Shown here piece by piece: positions 1-9,005 of a stretch of 64,000 nt of DNA. The stretch is taken from the NCBI RefSeq assembly GCF_005406125.1, contig NZ_BIXZ01000012.1:1-64000 (forward strand), in the 5' to 3' direction. The notes under the pieces were generated by a model. That model was given only the letters and a program-made list of their open reading frames with translations, was not told the origin of the DNA and did no database searches. The position numbers and the translations under genes are program-made. The first letter of the stretch is position 1, and every line of letters begins with the position of its first letter. This DNA is from Haloarcula mannanilytica (GTDB taxonomy: Archaea; Halobacteriota; Halobacteria; Halobacteriales; Haloarculaceae).

Positions 1-1
1 C

Positions 2-106
2 CACGCACGAGCGCAGGTGTTCCTTGCTCTGTGTCTTCGCCTCGTCGTCGCAATCACCAACTACGAACGCGAAGACAATCCAGGAAGTACCGTGATCACG
101 GTGTGA
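2..106 (+). pseudogene. C-terminal end of a gene entering from the left edge, probably a transposase
   Basis: Only the last 34 codons lie in the window, open from the left edge to a TGA at 104-106. The frame reads ...FLALCLRLVVAITNYE... and ends PGSTVITV; the other two forward frames look non-coding. The hydrophobic stretch followed by a polar tail with a GST motif recalls the C-termini of some haloarchaeal IS5-like transposases, but this is a memory-level resemblance. The gene may be intact outside the window. Confidence 0.4.
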
Positions 107-243
107 GAAGAGTTCTATGACACCCTCTTATTATCGTTACAAAACTCGTAGTTCTGCTCGATACGCGTGCTGGTTGATGGATATACGTATTCACGAAGTT
201 GCAGCGGCGGGAGTGTTAACCGTCTTGGGCAGAGAATTATAGT

Positions 244-672
244 ATGATTGATCAGATGGTGGGGGACGTGATGACGCGCTCAGTGCAAACGATTCCGCCA
301 GAGACAACGGCCTGTGATGTTGCGACACTGTTCGCGGATCACGACATCGGATCGGCAGTCGTGGTCGATCCCGAGACGGGCGAGTACATCGGTATCGTAA
401 CTGCATCCGATATCATGCGGCAGGTTGCAGCGGGGGCCGACATCGAATTCGTTCGCGTGGATGCGTTTCTGAGTACGCCACTCATCACGACTGCCAGCAC
501 GGAAGACATCCACACCGCTGCCACTCTGATGAAAGAGCACTCGATCCGGCGGCTTCCGGTCACCGACGATGGCGACATCGTCGGCATTCTCACAACAACT
601 GATCTCACACACTATCTACCTCGACTCAGGAACACGATCCTCCGTGGACGAAACGACCTGGCCGCTCAGTGA
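244..672 (+). CDS. Protein with two CBS domains
   Basis: This 142-residue cytosolic protein consists almost entirely of a tandem CBS pair (Bateman module). The first repeat covers about residues 8-62 (VGDVMTRSVQTIPPETTA, then IGIVTASDIMRQV) and the second about 72-128 (TTASTEDIHTAATLMKE, RRLPVTDDGDIVGILTTTDL). Stand-alone CBS pairs bind adenosine nucleotides or SAM and sense energy or ionic state; the partner protein cannot be told here. The ATG follows an AT-rich stretch with no strong Shine-Dalgarno sequence, so the mRNA may have little leader. It is monocistronic. GTTCTATGACAC occurs on both sides (about 112 and 720), which may be leftover insertion-sequence flank. Confidence 0.85.
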   Translation: MIDQMVGDVMTRSVQTIPPETTACDVATLFADHDIGSAVVVDPETGEYIGIVTASDIMRQVAAGADIEFVRVDAFLSTPLITTASTEDIHTAATLMKEHSIRRLPVTDDGDIVGILTTTDLTHYLPRLRNTILRGRNDLAAQ

Positions 673-1252
673 GTCACCTATATCGAACACTCACGGATGA
701 CCGGTACGGGATGGGAACGGTTCTATGACACGCTGTCGAGTGCCAATATGGGCTGCGTAATGACCGTGTGCAGATAAGCGGACTGGGGCGTTCCATACAC
801 CATGATGTTACTCAAATAACCTAAATCTTCACACCCCTACGTTCTGGGTGGCATAGTATGATATTCGAGGCGTCACAATTTTGGCTACTAACCAGGCCTT
901 ACTGTGTGAATGTGGCTAACCAATGTTCTACTGATAGTTTGAACTGGAGTGAAATCGCCTATTTTACGGCCTGTCTGGTGGATATAGCCCATATTACGAT
1001 ATGTGTTTGAGTCCCTGAAGTCAGGCACGTCGCGGATAATCGGTTGGATTAGGTGGATTTGGTTAAACTCTCAACCAATTCTTAGTATCTACCTTCTGAC
1101 AGAACCCGGGCAGATTAGAGCGGTCGTGCTGAACTCAGCGCGTGTATATTGTAGAAACAGAAGGCTTCAATCAGGGCCACTGAATTGGTCGATGTAAGGG
1201 AATACTCGTTAGCTGCTTGTGGACTTCACTACTCAAACCAGTCGGTGATTCC
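673..1252. other. Non-coding gap
   Basis: About 580 bases with stops in all frames and no open frame with haloarchaeal codon bias. It is AT-richer than its flanks. I see no repeat array, tRNA-like fold or promoter that I can assign. It is probably decayed sequence between two unrelated genes. Confidence 0.5.
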
Positions 1253-1576
1253 TTACATGAGTGGGCTTGCATCGTCACCGAATCCACTGCCATATGTCTC
1301 AACCACTTCCGTAACGGTGACCTCATACGCTTCATACCACTCCGTCCACCGCTGTTTCGCGCGTTCGTGGTCCGCATCCGCTCCAAACGATTCAAGCGCG
1401 TCCAACGACTCCCAGTAGTAGACGACAAGAACCTCCTCACTCTCCGGTGCATGCCACGTCTGCTTACCCAGATATCCCTCCGTGTCCTCGGCAGCCGCTT
1501 GTATCGCGTCATTCAACTCATGAAACTCTGCGTCGTACTCCCCGGGATCGAGGCGGAACGTTACCAAATACGTCAT
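1253..1576 (-). CDS. Antibiotic-biosynthesis-monooxygenase-fold (dimeric alpha/beta barrel) protein
   Basis: A 107-residue cytosolic protein starting MTYLVTFRLDPGEYD. The pattern of a short N-terminal strand, a helix with paired acidic residues, a W-H and YYWESLDALESF in the middle and an acidic C-terminus fits the ABM / ferredoxin-like fold of small monooxygenases and heme- or quinol-acting enzymes. The start at 1576 is preferred over an upstream ATG at 1636 because GGAGG lies about 8 bases before it and the extra 20 residues are not acidic. The substrate is unknown. It is monocistronic and faces away from the PLP enzyme gene, with about 200 bp between them. Confidence 0.65.
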   Translation of the reverse strand: MTYLVTFRLDPGEYDAEFHELNDAIQAAAEDTEGYLGKQTWHAPESEEVLVVYYWESLDALESFGADADHERAKQRWTEWYEAYEVTVTEVVETYGSGFGDDASPLM

Positions 1577-1781
1577 AACTGTGCCTTCCTCCACACGAAC
1601 AAGATGCTTCCCCTTGGAGCATACAATGAATAACAACCAACGACTCGCTGACTCACCCCCAACTCGGGTTTGGGTTTCTGGCCACCCTCGCCGGGAACCT
1701 TACATCTAACCTTCACAACTGACAACATTCCCATGAATACCCCTCTAAATCGAGTTCGAGTGACCCCATGGTGAGTACCCA

Positions 1782-2966
1782 ATGACAAGACACAATAGCC
1801 AGTCCGACAGGAATCGATTCGCAACCATCGCAGTCGGCGCAGCTGAAACTGAGAAGCAACCCCACAGAGATGGAACGAATGACGTCGTTCCGCCGATCCA
1901 CCTCTCGACTACATTCGAGTGGGCAAGCGGAGAAGATGCCAATGAACACGACTATTCGCGCGAGAGCAATCCGACGCGGGCAGCCCTTGAAGAGCAGTTA
2001 GCTCGCCTTGAAGGCGGTAAACATGCGCTGGCGTTTGCCTCTGGAATGGCCGCCACCTCAACGACGATGCTGTCGCTGGTCCCCCCGGGAGGCCACGTAG
2101 TCTCCTCGGACACCATCTATAGCGGAACCGAAAAGCTGCTCACGGAACATATGGCCGGACACCTTGACGTTGACATCGACTTTGTTGACGCCCGTGACCC
2201 CGACAACGTCGTCGATGCAGTCCGCACAGACACTGACTTGATCTGGGCTGAAACCCCGTCGAATCCCTTGATTAGATTGTGCGATATTCAAACGATCGCC
2301 GATATAGCCGATGACCACGATGCTCTGTTCGGCGTTGACAGTACTTTTGCGAGTCCGTACTACCAATCCCCACTCAAACTGGGTGCTGATGTCGTCGTTC
2401 ACAGCACTACCAAGTATCTCAACGGGCACTCTGACTCAATTGGCGGTGCCGTTATCACAGACGACAGTGGGGTTTTCGAGCAATTGTCGTTCGCGCAGCG
2501 GGTCGGATTCGGGAATATGCTGTCGCCGTTCGACTGCTACCTCGTTGCGCGAGGCATCAAGACATTGCCCGCGCGGATGGAACATCACGAGAAGAATGCG
2601 ATGGAAGTCGCCCGTTTCCTTGAAAACCATGATCGGGTCGCTCGTGTCTACTATCCAGGTCTTGAAAGCCACCCGCAACACGATCTTGCGAGTGAGCAGA
2701 TGTCGGGGTACAGTGGGATGCTGTCCTTCGAGTTTGATGGCACTCTCATCGAACTTGAGGCGTTCATTGAGGGACTTGAAGTTTTCACGCCGGGAGCGAG
2801 TCTCGGTGGGGTCGAGAGCCTTATTGAGGTACCGTCACTAATGATCCCTGAGGAATTCAGTCGTAGTGAGGATTCAGCAGAGATTCCCGAGACGTTGGTT
2901 CGGGTATCCGTTGGCCTCGAAGACGCTAATGACCTCTGCGAGGACCTCCGGAAGGCACTACCGTAG
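1782..2966 (+). CDS. Cystathionine gamma-synthase / gamma-lyase family PLP enzyme
   Basis: A 394-residue type I PLP enzyme of sulfur amino-acid transsulfuration, close to the usual family length of 380-400. Visible landmarks are the YSRESNPTRAALEEQLARLEGG substrate-loop region near residue 58, FASGMAA before the cofactor phosphate site, AETPSNPL near 160, the FGVDSTFASPYYQSPL segment and HSTTKYLNGHSD with the Schiff-base lysine at residue 211. The C-terminal VRVSVGLED is also typical. Synthase, gamma-lyase and O-acetylhomoserine sulfhydrylase activities cannot be separated by eye. It stands alone, with no other Met or Cys genes nearby. Confidence 0.85.
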   Translation: MTRHNSQSDRNRFATIAVGAAETEKQPHRDGTNDVVPPIHLSTTFEWASGEDANEHDYSRESNPTRAALEEQLARLEGGKHALAFASGMAATSTTMLSLVPPGGHVVSSDTIYSGTEKLLTEHMAGHLDVDIDFVDARDPDNVVDAVRTDTDLIWAETPSNPLIRLCDIQTIADIADDHDALFGVDSTFASPYYQSPLKLGADVVVHSTTKYLNGHSDSIGGAVITDDSGVFEQLSFAQRVGFGNMLSPFDCYLVARGIKTLPARMEHHEKNAMEVARFLENHDRVARVYYPGLESHPQHDLASEQMSGYSGMLSFEFDGTLIELEAFIEGLEVFTPGASLGGVESLIEVPSLMIPEEFSRSEDSAEIPETLVRVSVGLEDANDLCEDLRKALP

Positions 2967-3076
2967 CACACGTTTCTCTTTTCTCCGATGCCCCGGTTCA
3001 CAAGTGGTCCGATTGTCCACCAGAGGTAGCAGCCACAAGCGGGAATACGAACTGTTTCTACACGAGAGAGTACGAA

Positions 3077-3568
3077 TTATTCGACTGGTTCGATTACATC
3101 TCCAGGGCGGATAGTCCCATCTTCAAGAATGTCTGCCCGGAGCCCACCTCGGTGAGTGAGTGCCTGCAATACGCCGTCCTGAGTGATGCGTTGAAGATGA
3201 TTACAGGGTTCACACAGTCGATCCCCTCGACAGATGGCGTCACCGACTCGGAATCGTTGTCCGACGAGATGGTTGAGTGCGGCATCACGGGTTTCAATGT
3301 TTCGTCGGTGTTCTCCAGGTGCGAGTTCGATTCCCGTTTCACGTTCGATTGCTGTTACAGCCTCTTGCTCGATCAACGTGAGGTCGTACCCATCGTGGCG
3401 TTCCTCATCTGACTCCCACCCGACGAAGGTTCCCGTCTCAATCTCACTAAAGTAGCGATCGCCTCGGAGTCCCTGTCCGGCAACTGCTTCAACGCCGGTC
3501 TGCTCTTCCATCTCCACTTCGGCTTCAGGTGCGATAAAAACCCGTTCGACAGTGCCACTCCCGGTCAT
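3077..3568 (-). CDS. MOSC-domain protein
   Basis: A 163-residue stand-alone MOSC domain, the sulfur-carrier C-terminal domain of molybdenum-cofactor sulfurases. Support comes from the N-terminal VERVFIAPEAEVEMEE, GLRGDRYF, DLTLIEQEAVTAIERETG, the ETRDAALNHLVGQRFRVG stretch (similar to NIVTRGVDLNALVGR) and the conserved cysteine in CEPCNHL at about residue 120. Small MOSC proteins occur in molybdoenzyme or sulfur-transfer settings. No molybdenum genes are in view, so the substrate is open. It converges on the PLP enzyme gene, with about 110 bases between the stops. Confidence 0.85.
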   Translation of the reverse strand: MTGSGTVERVFIAPEAEVEMEEQTGVEAVAGQGLRGDRYFSEIETGTFVGWESDEERHDGYDLTLIEQEAVTAIERETGIELAPGEHRRNIETRDAALNHLVGQRFRVGDAICRGDRLCEPCNHLQRITQDGVLQALTHRGGLRADILEDGTIRPGDVIEPVE

Positions 3569-3814
3569 ATGTGCTCTGCACGTTTAGCACAGTATAAACA
3601 CTCGGGTGTAGATAATGTTTACAAGGTGACTTGTAGGTGTGTCAGAAAACCATTCCGAGTGGCTGGTTCCTTGGCTACCAAGTGAAACAAACGATGCCGC
3701 CGCGCTGAATATCCTCTCAGTTCATCACGCCACTCCTGTCAGGTCATGGTGATTTCAACAGAGCCGGTAGAGTGTGATTTAAATGTGACTATTAACAAAT
3801 CAATATAGTATACG

Positions 3815-4306
3815 TTAGAAGTAGTTGCTCATTTTTGGGATTGAGAGATGGTCGAGAGCTGTATCAATCGCTGTCGTCAGCTCGTCGAGCGAGTCAAAGA
3901 AGAGGTTGCTGAGGGATGCTTGAAGCTGTCTCCAGCACTCTTCGACAGGATTCAGTTCCGGCGAATACGACGGTAACGTCACGAAGGCGAGGTCGTCACG
4001 GGCCGCTAGGTCCGTGACGGCTGACGCCTGGAAATATGGCGCTCCATCTAACACAACGATCAAGTTATCTTCGAATTCTTTGCATAATGCCAAAATGAAA
4101 TGTTTTGCATGTTCGGCGGTGACGTACTCAGTAAATCGGGAGAAAAACCGATCACCGTTCTCGGTGATCGCGCCCAACAGACACGTCCAATCGCGTTGGC
4201 CAGAGAGTTCGACGGAAGGCCGCGTGCCGCGAGGAAACCACGCGGCACGCGGCTCAACTTGGACGGATTTCTTCGTTTGGTCAATACAGACTACGGTGGC
4301 GTCCAT
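3815..4306 (-). CDS. IS630-type transposase, catalytic DDE frame
   Basis: A 163-residue second frame holding the RNase-H-like DDE domain: ATVVCIDQTKK (first Asp), VVLDGAPYFQAS (second Asp) and LPSYSPELNPVEECWRQLQ (the LNPxE motif with the final acidic residue), as in the IS630/Tc1 superfamily. It overlaps the upstream frame by 16 bases in the -1 frame and has no ribosome-binding site of its own, which agrees with expression by frameshifting. The stop lies inside the left terminal repeat. Confidence 0.85.
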   Translation of the reverse strand: MDATVVCIDQTKKSVQVEPRAAWFPRGTRPSVELSGQRDWTCLLGAITENGDRFFSRFTEYVTAEHAKHFILALCKEFEDNLIVVLDGAPYFQASAVTDLAARDDLAFVTLPSYSPELNPVEECWRQLQASLSNLFFDSLDELTTAIDTALDHLSIPKMSNYF

Positions 4307-4827
4307 CTCCCACCGCTTTTTTTGAGCTCGTCGTAGAACTCCTCTTTCTCGTTTTCATCGGATTCGGCGGCTGAACGGCGCGGTTTTTGATAGCTCAATC
4401 CCGCTTCTTTCAGTAACCGCCGACAACTCGGGATTGAATACTTGACACTGTACGTTTCTTCGAGATAGTCTTGAGCAAGCGCCGGCGTCCACGCCGGCGT
4501 GTCGATTCCAGCTTGTTCCGGCGGTTCGTGAACAGTCTCTTGGAAGTGTTTTAACTCTAAGTCTGATAATTTTCTTTTTCTACCAGTTCTTTTATCATCA
4601 GCTACAGCCTGCTCAAGCGGCTCGTCGGTGTCGAGTCGCTTGAGCCAGCTATAGATCGTTCTTCGACCAGTGTCGTGCCACTCAGCAAGTTCGGTCTGCG
4701 TGACACCATTTTTGTAGGCGATTGCCGCTAACAACCGTTGTGTCGGCTTGTTTCCGTCCACGTTTTCCAGAGCGTCTTGAAGTTCCTTGACGGAGATCTC
4801 GTCAAGATGATCCATTAGATTACTCAA
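4291..4827 (-). CDS. IS630-type transposase, N-terminal helix-turn-helix frame
   Basis: A 178-residue first frame with helix-turn-helix segments (GVTQTELAEWHDTGRRTIYSWLKRL near residues 38-58 and a second winged-helix region EETYSVKYSIPSCRRLLKEAGLSY). It ends just after a run AAAAAAAG that also lies in the overlap with the catalytic frame. The two frames differ by -1, and a -1 slip on that A7G run would fuse them. This is the usual two-frame design of many IS630 elements rather than a disabling mutation, but it could also be a real frameshift. Confidence 0.8.
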   Translation of the reverse strand: MSNLMDHLDEISVKELQDALENVDGNKPTQRLLAAIAYKNGVTQTELAEWHDTGRRTIYSWLKRLDTDEPLEQAVADDKRTGRKRKLSDLELKHFQETVHEPPEQAGIDTPAWTPALAQDYLEETYSVKYSIPSCRRLLKEAGLSYQKPRRSAAESDENEKEEFYDELKKSGGRWTPP

Positions 4828-4862
4828 CGTACTACGGGCGGAAAGTTCTAACGTCTACTATA

Positions 4863-5046
4863 GGACAGTTGCTACTTGCGGTCTTCGTGGTGTTCCTACT
4901 CGCATTAGTCGTTTTCTCTTCCCGTACTTCCTAGTTTCTGTGTTTATTTTTGCGTTCGTGCTCGGAGCGCTATTCATGGAGATCGGCGGATTCGCGGTTG
5001 GTACTGTCCCGTTTTTAGACCGGGCTGGAGGATGTAGGCAAGGTTG
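4863..5046 (+). pseudogene. Remnant of a membrane protein gene cut by the IS630 element
   Basis: Directly right of the IS630 TA duplication, one plus frame reads GQLLLAVFVVFLLALVVFSSRTS then a stop. After a frame change it continues LVSVFIFAFVLGALF and ends RAGGCRQG at 5044-5046. Two strongly hydrophobic segments in adjacent frames look like a membrane protein with one frameshift whose 5-prime part was displaced by the insertion. No matching coding sequence is obvious left of the element, so this is tentative. Confidence 0.3.
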
Positions 5047-5217
5047 ATGTCGATAGTGGACAGCTGGATTTTGTGTTTGGCGAGATTGTAGCCGTGGTCC
5101 CATCTGCTGTTTTATACAACTTTCCCTGCCAAAAACCAGAAGATCACAAAGCTAGTGCTTTCTACGGACCCGCGAAAAGGTGGATAACTTATACACTCGG
5201 TCAAAGGCGCAAGAAGT

Positions 5218-5310
5218 ATGCCCGAAATCGGCATCTACGCCCGTGTATCGACAACAGATCAGGGCCCACCATGCCAAATACACGAACTTCGCAAGTTTGC
5301 TGGGAATACA
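5218..5310 (+). pseudogene. N-terminal stump of a serine recombinase (resolvase)
   Basis: The frame starts MPEIGIYARVSTTDQ, the catalytic-serine signature of resolvase/invertase-family recombinases (Y-A-R-V-S-T-x-D-Q with Ser about residue 11), followed by QIHELRKFAGNTY, which matches the next helix of the family. Similarity then stops and the frame runs into unrelated sequence. Only about 30 of the expected 200 or so residues remain. It is a relic of a resolvase, perhaps from an IS607-like element or plasmid. Confidence 0.6.
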
Positions 5311-5392
5311 TACCGTCTATGCAGCACTGAAGCGACGAGGTCAAAGTCCCAACACGGTGTGTCGTGGTCGTTGGCTCCAGAGTGGGTCGATA

Positions 5393-7246
5393 TTAGCTTT
5401 CTTGGTCCCGTGCAACCTCGGAAAGGGCATTCGACACTCGTCCATCAACGGTGATACTCGGACGCTGGGCTGTATCTCGGTACCCGTACTCCGTAAGCCG
5501 GTTGCGGTTCAAGCAGATTTTCTTGAACGACGGGGCCAGCAAATCACACTCCTCGAAACGATCGGTCAGTTCGGGGAAGCGCGTCTGGTAGGCGATGATA
5601 CGCTCTCGTACCTGCCGCCAGAATCTGTCCTCGTCGTAACCGTGTTGCCGTGCAACGAGATCCGCGAGATAGCGGAACACGCAGACGAAGAGGCTAGCGA
5701 CGAGACACTGTCGCATCCGGGACAGCGGTTTCGTCACGAGAGCGTCCCAGCATTCCGGTGAGAACGGTGACTGCTCTGGCCGGGGTGTTTCAGTCAATGT
5801 TAGGTCGATAAAATCTTTGACGCCGGCCCGAACAGGGAGGCCGTCTTCGATGACAATGATGGCGTCCTCACCGTGGGGAGAGAAGCCGACCCCGTACTGG
5901 TAGAGGAAGTGCAACAGTGGCGGGAGCAGGACGTCGAAAAGGTCACCGAGCCACTGGTCAACACCTACGCCGGCCGCCGCTGCAAACTCTCCGAGCATCG
6001 TCGTTCCTTCGTGCTCGTAAAGCAAAGCTGATAGTGGGATCGCCTGCTCGCTTTCGTTTATACATTCTGTGATACTTTCGCGCCAGATGGCACATAGCAT
6101 TTCTTGGTACTGGTAGGGTGTGCCGTCGATCTCGTCGTAGACTGGATGGTCGTAGTCGATACTCGCGACCTCGCCCGGGAGCAGAAACTCGTGTTCGTCT
6201 GCGAGGAACGAGTCTCCGTTGCGGATTTTCCAGAGTGCGTCGGTGACTTGTGGGGCGAGGCGGACACGTTCGCCCGGGATGCCCCGATAGATCAGTGTGT
6301 TCAACATTCGAAGGGGCAGTTTGACGTCGTGGGCAGCGGGGTCGGTCGTATTCACGAGTGTTCGGACCGACTGTAAGGGCTGGTAGACCGGTGGTCCCGC
6401 TTCGAGAGGTACGAGCCTGTCGGCGGCTATCTCGTCTGCGAAGAAGGTCGCGACCGTGTTGTGCCACTGCCACTCGTGGACCGGGAGGAGCCGGTAATTT
6501 TCAGGATCGAATCCCCGTTCGGTGAGCATCTCGCCGAATCGTCCGGCCCGTCGGGTCCCGAGTTCCGAACTGACGAACGACTCGTAATCTGTTCCGCTCA
6601 CAGTCTCTGCAGTCGTTTGTGTCCGTCGTGCAGCCAGCCAGTACAGGCGGAGCGATGGTTGTTGCTCCGGTGCATACCGATGGTGATCCTCGTACCCGAA
6701 TCCCAGACGACCCTTGCTGTACGTAATCCAAGGGTGGCCATCGAGTTCGGCGTCCAGATTAGCGTAGCTCAGCTCGGTCGGATTCGGCGGGGACTCTCGG
6801 TTCTCACGCCGTGTTCGGACGTGCGCGTCGACCAACAGCGTGTTGACGTGTTCGCGGATCAACTTGCTCACGGTCATCCCCTCAATGTCGAGATTGCTCC
6901 CTAATTCCCGGAGAAAGCGGACGGCGTCAACGGCGAGTACCCACTCCTCGCCTGCTACCGACCGTTCGACGGATGCCGGGTCGACGTAGTAGCTGTCGAA
7001 CCGTCGCGGTGTCGCCTCGAATCGGTACGTAGTTTCGCCGACAACCAGCCGGTACTGTACTCGCCCGTCGCTCGCCCATATTGGTTCTGGAGCGAGTAAC
7101 CCCTCGTACAGCAACTCCGCGATGGCTTTGGCGACCATCTCGCGGTTTACCGTTTCCCAGGTGTCGCCGTCGACAGCTTCCCTGATGGCCGCCAGTGTCG
7201 CCGGCCCACGCGTCTGACCGTGGCTGCCGGGCAACTGTTCAGTCAT
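5393..7246 (-). CDS. IucA/IucC-type (NRPS-independent) siderophore synthetase, distal copy
   Basis: A 617-residue enzyme of the NIS synthetase family, which uses ATP to join a carboxylate such as citrate to amines or hydroxylamines in siderophore assembly. Family features are LLPVHEWQWHNTVATFF, the SVRTLVNTTDPAAHDVKLPL phosphate-binding region, MLNTLIYRGI and GVGFSPHGEDAIIVIEDGLPVRAGVKDF. SPHGED stands where most relatives have EAHxQN. The start at 7246 is chosen over 7261 because GGAGG lies 7 bases upstream and it gives an 8-bp overlap with the previous gene, implying coupled translation. It is the last gene of the leftward iron operon. Confidence 0.88.
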   Translation of the reverse strand: MTEQLPGSHGQTRGPATLAAIREAVDGDTWETVNREMVAKAIAELLYEGLLAPEPIWASDGRVQYRLVVGETTYRFEATPRRFDSYYVDPASVERSVAGEEWVLAVDAVRFLRELGSNLDIEGMTVSKLIREHVNTLLVDAHVRTRRENRESPPNPTELSYANLDAELDGHPWITYSKGRLGFGYEDHHRYAPEQQPSLRLYWLAARRTQTTAETVSGTDYESFVSSELGTRRAGRFGEMLTERGFDPENYRLLPVHEWQWHNTVATFFADEIAADRLVPLEAGPPVYQPLQSVRTLVNTTDPAAHDVKLPLRMLNTLIYRGIPGERVRLAPQVTDALWKIRNGDSFLADEHEFLLPGEVASIDYDHPVYDEIDGTPYQYQEMLCAIWRESITECINESEQAIPLSALLYEHEGTTMLGEFAAAAGVGVDQWLGDLFDVLLPPLLHFLYQYGVGFSPHGEDAIIVIEDGLPVRAGVKDFIDLTLTETPRPEQSPFSPECWDALVTKPLSRMRQCLVASLFVCVFRYLADLVARQHGYDEDRFWRQVRERIIAYQTRFPELTDRFEECDLLAPSFKKICLNRNRLTEYGYRDTAQRPSITVDGRVSNALSEVARDQES

Positions 7247-9005
7247 GGCTTGCCTCCGCAACGAGCGGATTGGTGACGGGCGTGTAGACCGCTTGTCGAT
7301 TCAGGCGGTCAGCGGACTCGTCGAAGTCACGGAACCGGGTTAGCAGGTTTCCTTTCCGTGCGATTCGGGGTTTAGTAATTAGCGCCGAGACGAACTCCGA
7401 GTGGTCATCCTCTATTCGTTGGAGGTCTCTGAGACGGTCACGCAACGCGGCCAGCAGATCGGCTTCGTCGGCGACACCGCCGGTACCGAGTGCGTCGACG
7501 ACGCCGAAGACATTGTTGACGAACAGTTGGTATCGGAGCCGCTCGTCGGCGACAGTATCGGGATACACAGTGCCAAAGCGGTCACGGAACTTAGGGGCGT
7601 AGGATATTATCTGTTCGGCCTTCGATTCGGTGGCGTAGTAGCCCTGATTATCCCGGTGGTAGTAGTGGTCTGGGAAGCCCGCATCGAGTCCGAGCACGAC
7701 GTTCTGCTGGTGGGCTTCGATAGCGAGGCCGTGCTGGAGATACAGCCAGGCCACCGGTTCAACCACGACGTCGAGATATCTCCGGAACCATTCCTTTGCG
7801 ACGGCTCTAACCGGTCGCCCAGTCGCCTCGGCGATCGCACTGACGTGGCGACCCAGCTGGGTTCCATTCCCGTCGGACACGTCCTGACAGAGCGCCACGA
7901 TCGGTGCTACACCGCTCGCGCCGCCACGGAAGGGATTCTCCCGAAGAAGTACCTCAAACCCGGATTCGTCGCCCTCATTGGTATCGACGGTGAGAAAGGC
8001 AGGGTCGCCGACCAGCGAAAAGGAAGGGTATCTCTCCGTGAGTTCCTCACCGAGTTCGCCCCTGAACAAGTCGACAGCAGCGATTCCTCGCACGAGTTCG
8101 TCCCGTTTGTTCGTGCGGACGGAATTGGTGATGGCGACTGCCAGAGAGCATTTGACCATGAACTCCGCGGCCGGGTGATACAGCGTCCGGACAGAGGTGG
8201 TGGGGTAGAACTCCTGACCAACTAAGCCGAGGTCGCGAAGTGTTCCGGTGTCGAGGAGCCGTTGTACGCGAGGGCTTTCACGCAGCCGGGCGGCCTGCCA
8301 GGGATGGACCGGAAGGAGCACGTCCTCACTCTCGACGTGTTCCGCCACGAACTCCTCACTGACCGTTGGGTCTTGGCGGAGCAGGTCCCGTACAAGATCC
8401 GGCGCCGACCGCTCAACCGCGGAGTCGGACCAGACGAGTCTCGGCTTGGCCCGGAAGTAGGCCAGCGAGACCGATCCGCCGAGTTCGGGCACGTACGCGT
8501 CGGCTTGGCCCGGCGAAAACCCGACACGACTCTTGGGTGAGGGGTGCATCTGGTGGCCGAACAGTAGCGACTGCTCAGCCTCATGGAACGACCACTCTCC
8601 AACATGGTCGGGTAGACCACCGTCGCGGGCTTCGAGGGACCGTTCGATATTTCGATAGCTCTCTAAACTCCGTCGGAGGACTGCTGTACGGTTGTCCTCC
8701 TCATCGCGTAGCTGTCCGAGCTCTTCGAGTAGCAGAGAGAGACAGGCAGGTAGTGTGAGGGGTCGGAATTCACCGTCACCGAGCTTATACTGTCCTGGCA
8801 AGCGGTAGCGGTGGCGACCGACCTTTGATCGGTGCCTAAGTTCCAGACGGATTTCTCCATTTCTCTGCCCGAGCGGTACACGGATAGTCGGTATGTCATC
8901 GGCTTTTTCTGACCCAACACTCAGTTGGTATGCGTTGGTTTCACGGATATAGCAGTTGAGAAACGACTGAAGTGTCGCCTCTCGGGCACGGGGTTCCGGC
9001 TCCAT
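7239..9005 (-). CDS. IucA/IucC-type (NRPS-independent) siderophore synthetase, proximal copy
   Basis: A 588-residue NIS synthetase. Clear motifs are LLPVHPWQAARL near residue 205, YPTTSVRTLYHPAAEFMVKCSLAVAITNSVRTNK (nucleotide site) and the catalytic-core LYLQHGLAIEAHQQNVVLGL near residue 430. It is only distantly similar to the downstream copy, so the two probably make the two successive amide bonds of one siderophore. The ATG follows the decarboxylase stop with no gap, and its own stop overlaps the next start, so the three genes form one transcript led by the iron-responsive promoter at 10.69 kb. Confidence 0.9.
   Translation of the reverse strand: MEPEPRAREATLQSFLNCYIRETNAYQLSVGSEKADDIPTIRVPLGQRNGEIRLELRHRSKVGRHRYRLPGQYKLGDGEFRPLTLPACLSLLLEELGQLRDEEDNRTAVLRRSLESYRNIERSLEARDGGLPDHVGEWSFHEAEQSLLFGHQMHPSPKSRVGFSPGQADAYVPELGGSVSLAYFRAKPRLVWSDSAVERSAPDLVRDLLRQDPTVSEEFVAEHVESEDVLLPVHPWQAARLRESPRVQRLLDTGTLRDLGLVGQEFYPTTSVRTLYHPAAEFMVKCSLAVAITNSVRTNKRDELVRGIAAVDLFRGELGEELTERYPSFSLVGDPAFLTVDTNEGDESGFEVLLRENPFRGGASGVAPIVALCQDVSDGNGTQLGRHVSAIAEATGRPVRAVAKEWFRRYLDVVVEPVAWLYLQHGLAIEAHQQNVVLGLDAGFPDHYYHRDNQGYYATESKAEQIISYAPKFRDRFGTVYPDTVADERLRYQLFVNNVFGVVDALGTGGVADEADLLAALRDRLRDLQRIEDDHSEFVSALITKPRIARKGNLLTRFRDFDESADRLNRQAVYTPVTNPLVAEASHD

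Larger units (their letters stand above)
3806..4860. mobile_element. IS630-type insertion sequence, complete, with TA target duplication
   Basis: A 1,055-bp element whose ends read TAGTATACGTTAGAA at 3806-3820 and, inverted, TAGTAGACGTTAGAA at 4846-4860 (one mismatch in 15). TA dinucleotides at 3804-3805 and 4861-4862 are the expected IS630/Tc1-mariner target duplication. It carries two overlapping minus-strand frames that together form the transposase, so it looks intact and possibly active. Confidence 0.85.

Noticed and set aside
1003-1197. Short plus-strand frame at 1.0-1.2 kb
   Set aside because: It has no haloarchaeal codon bias or acidic composition and no ribosome-binding site.
7401-8225. 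274-codon plus-strand open frame inside the siderophore synthetase gene
   Set aside because: It is a shadow of a GC-rich gene; the minus frame has clear NIS synthetase motifs.
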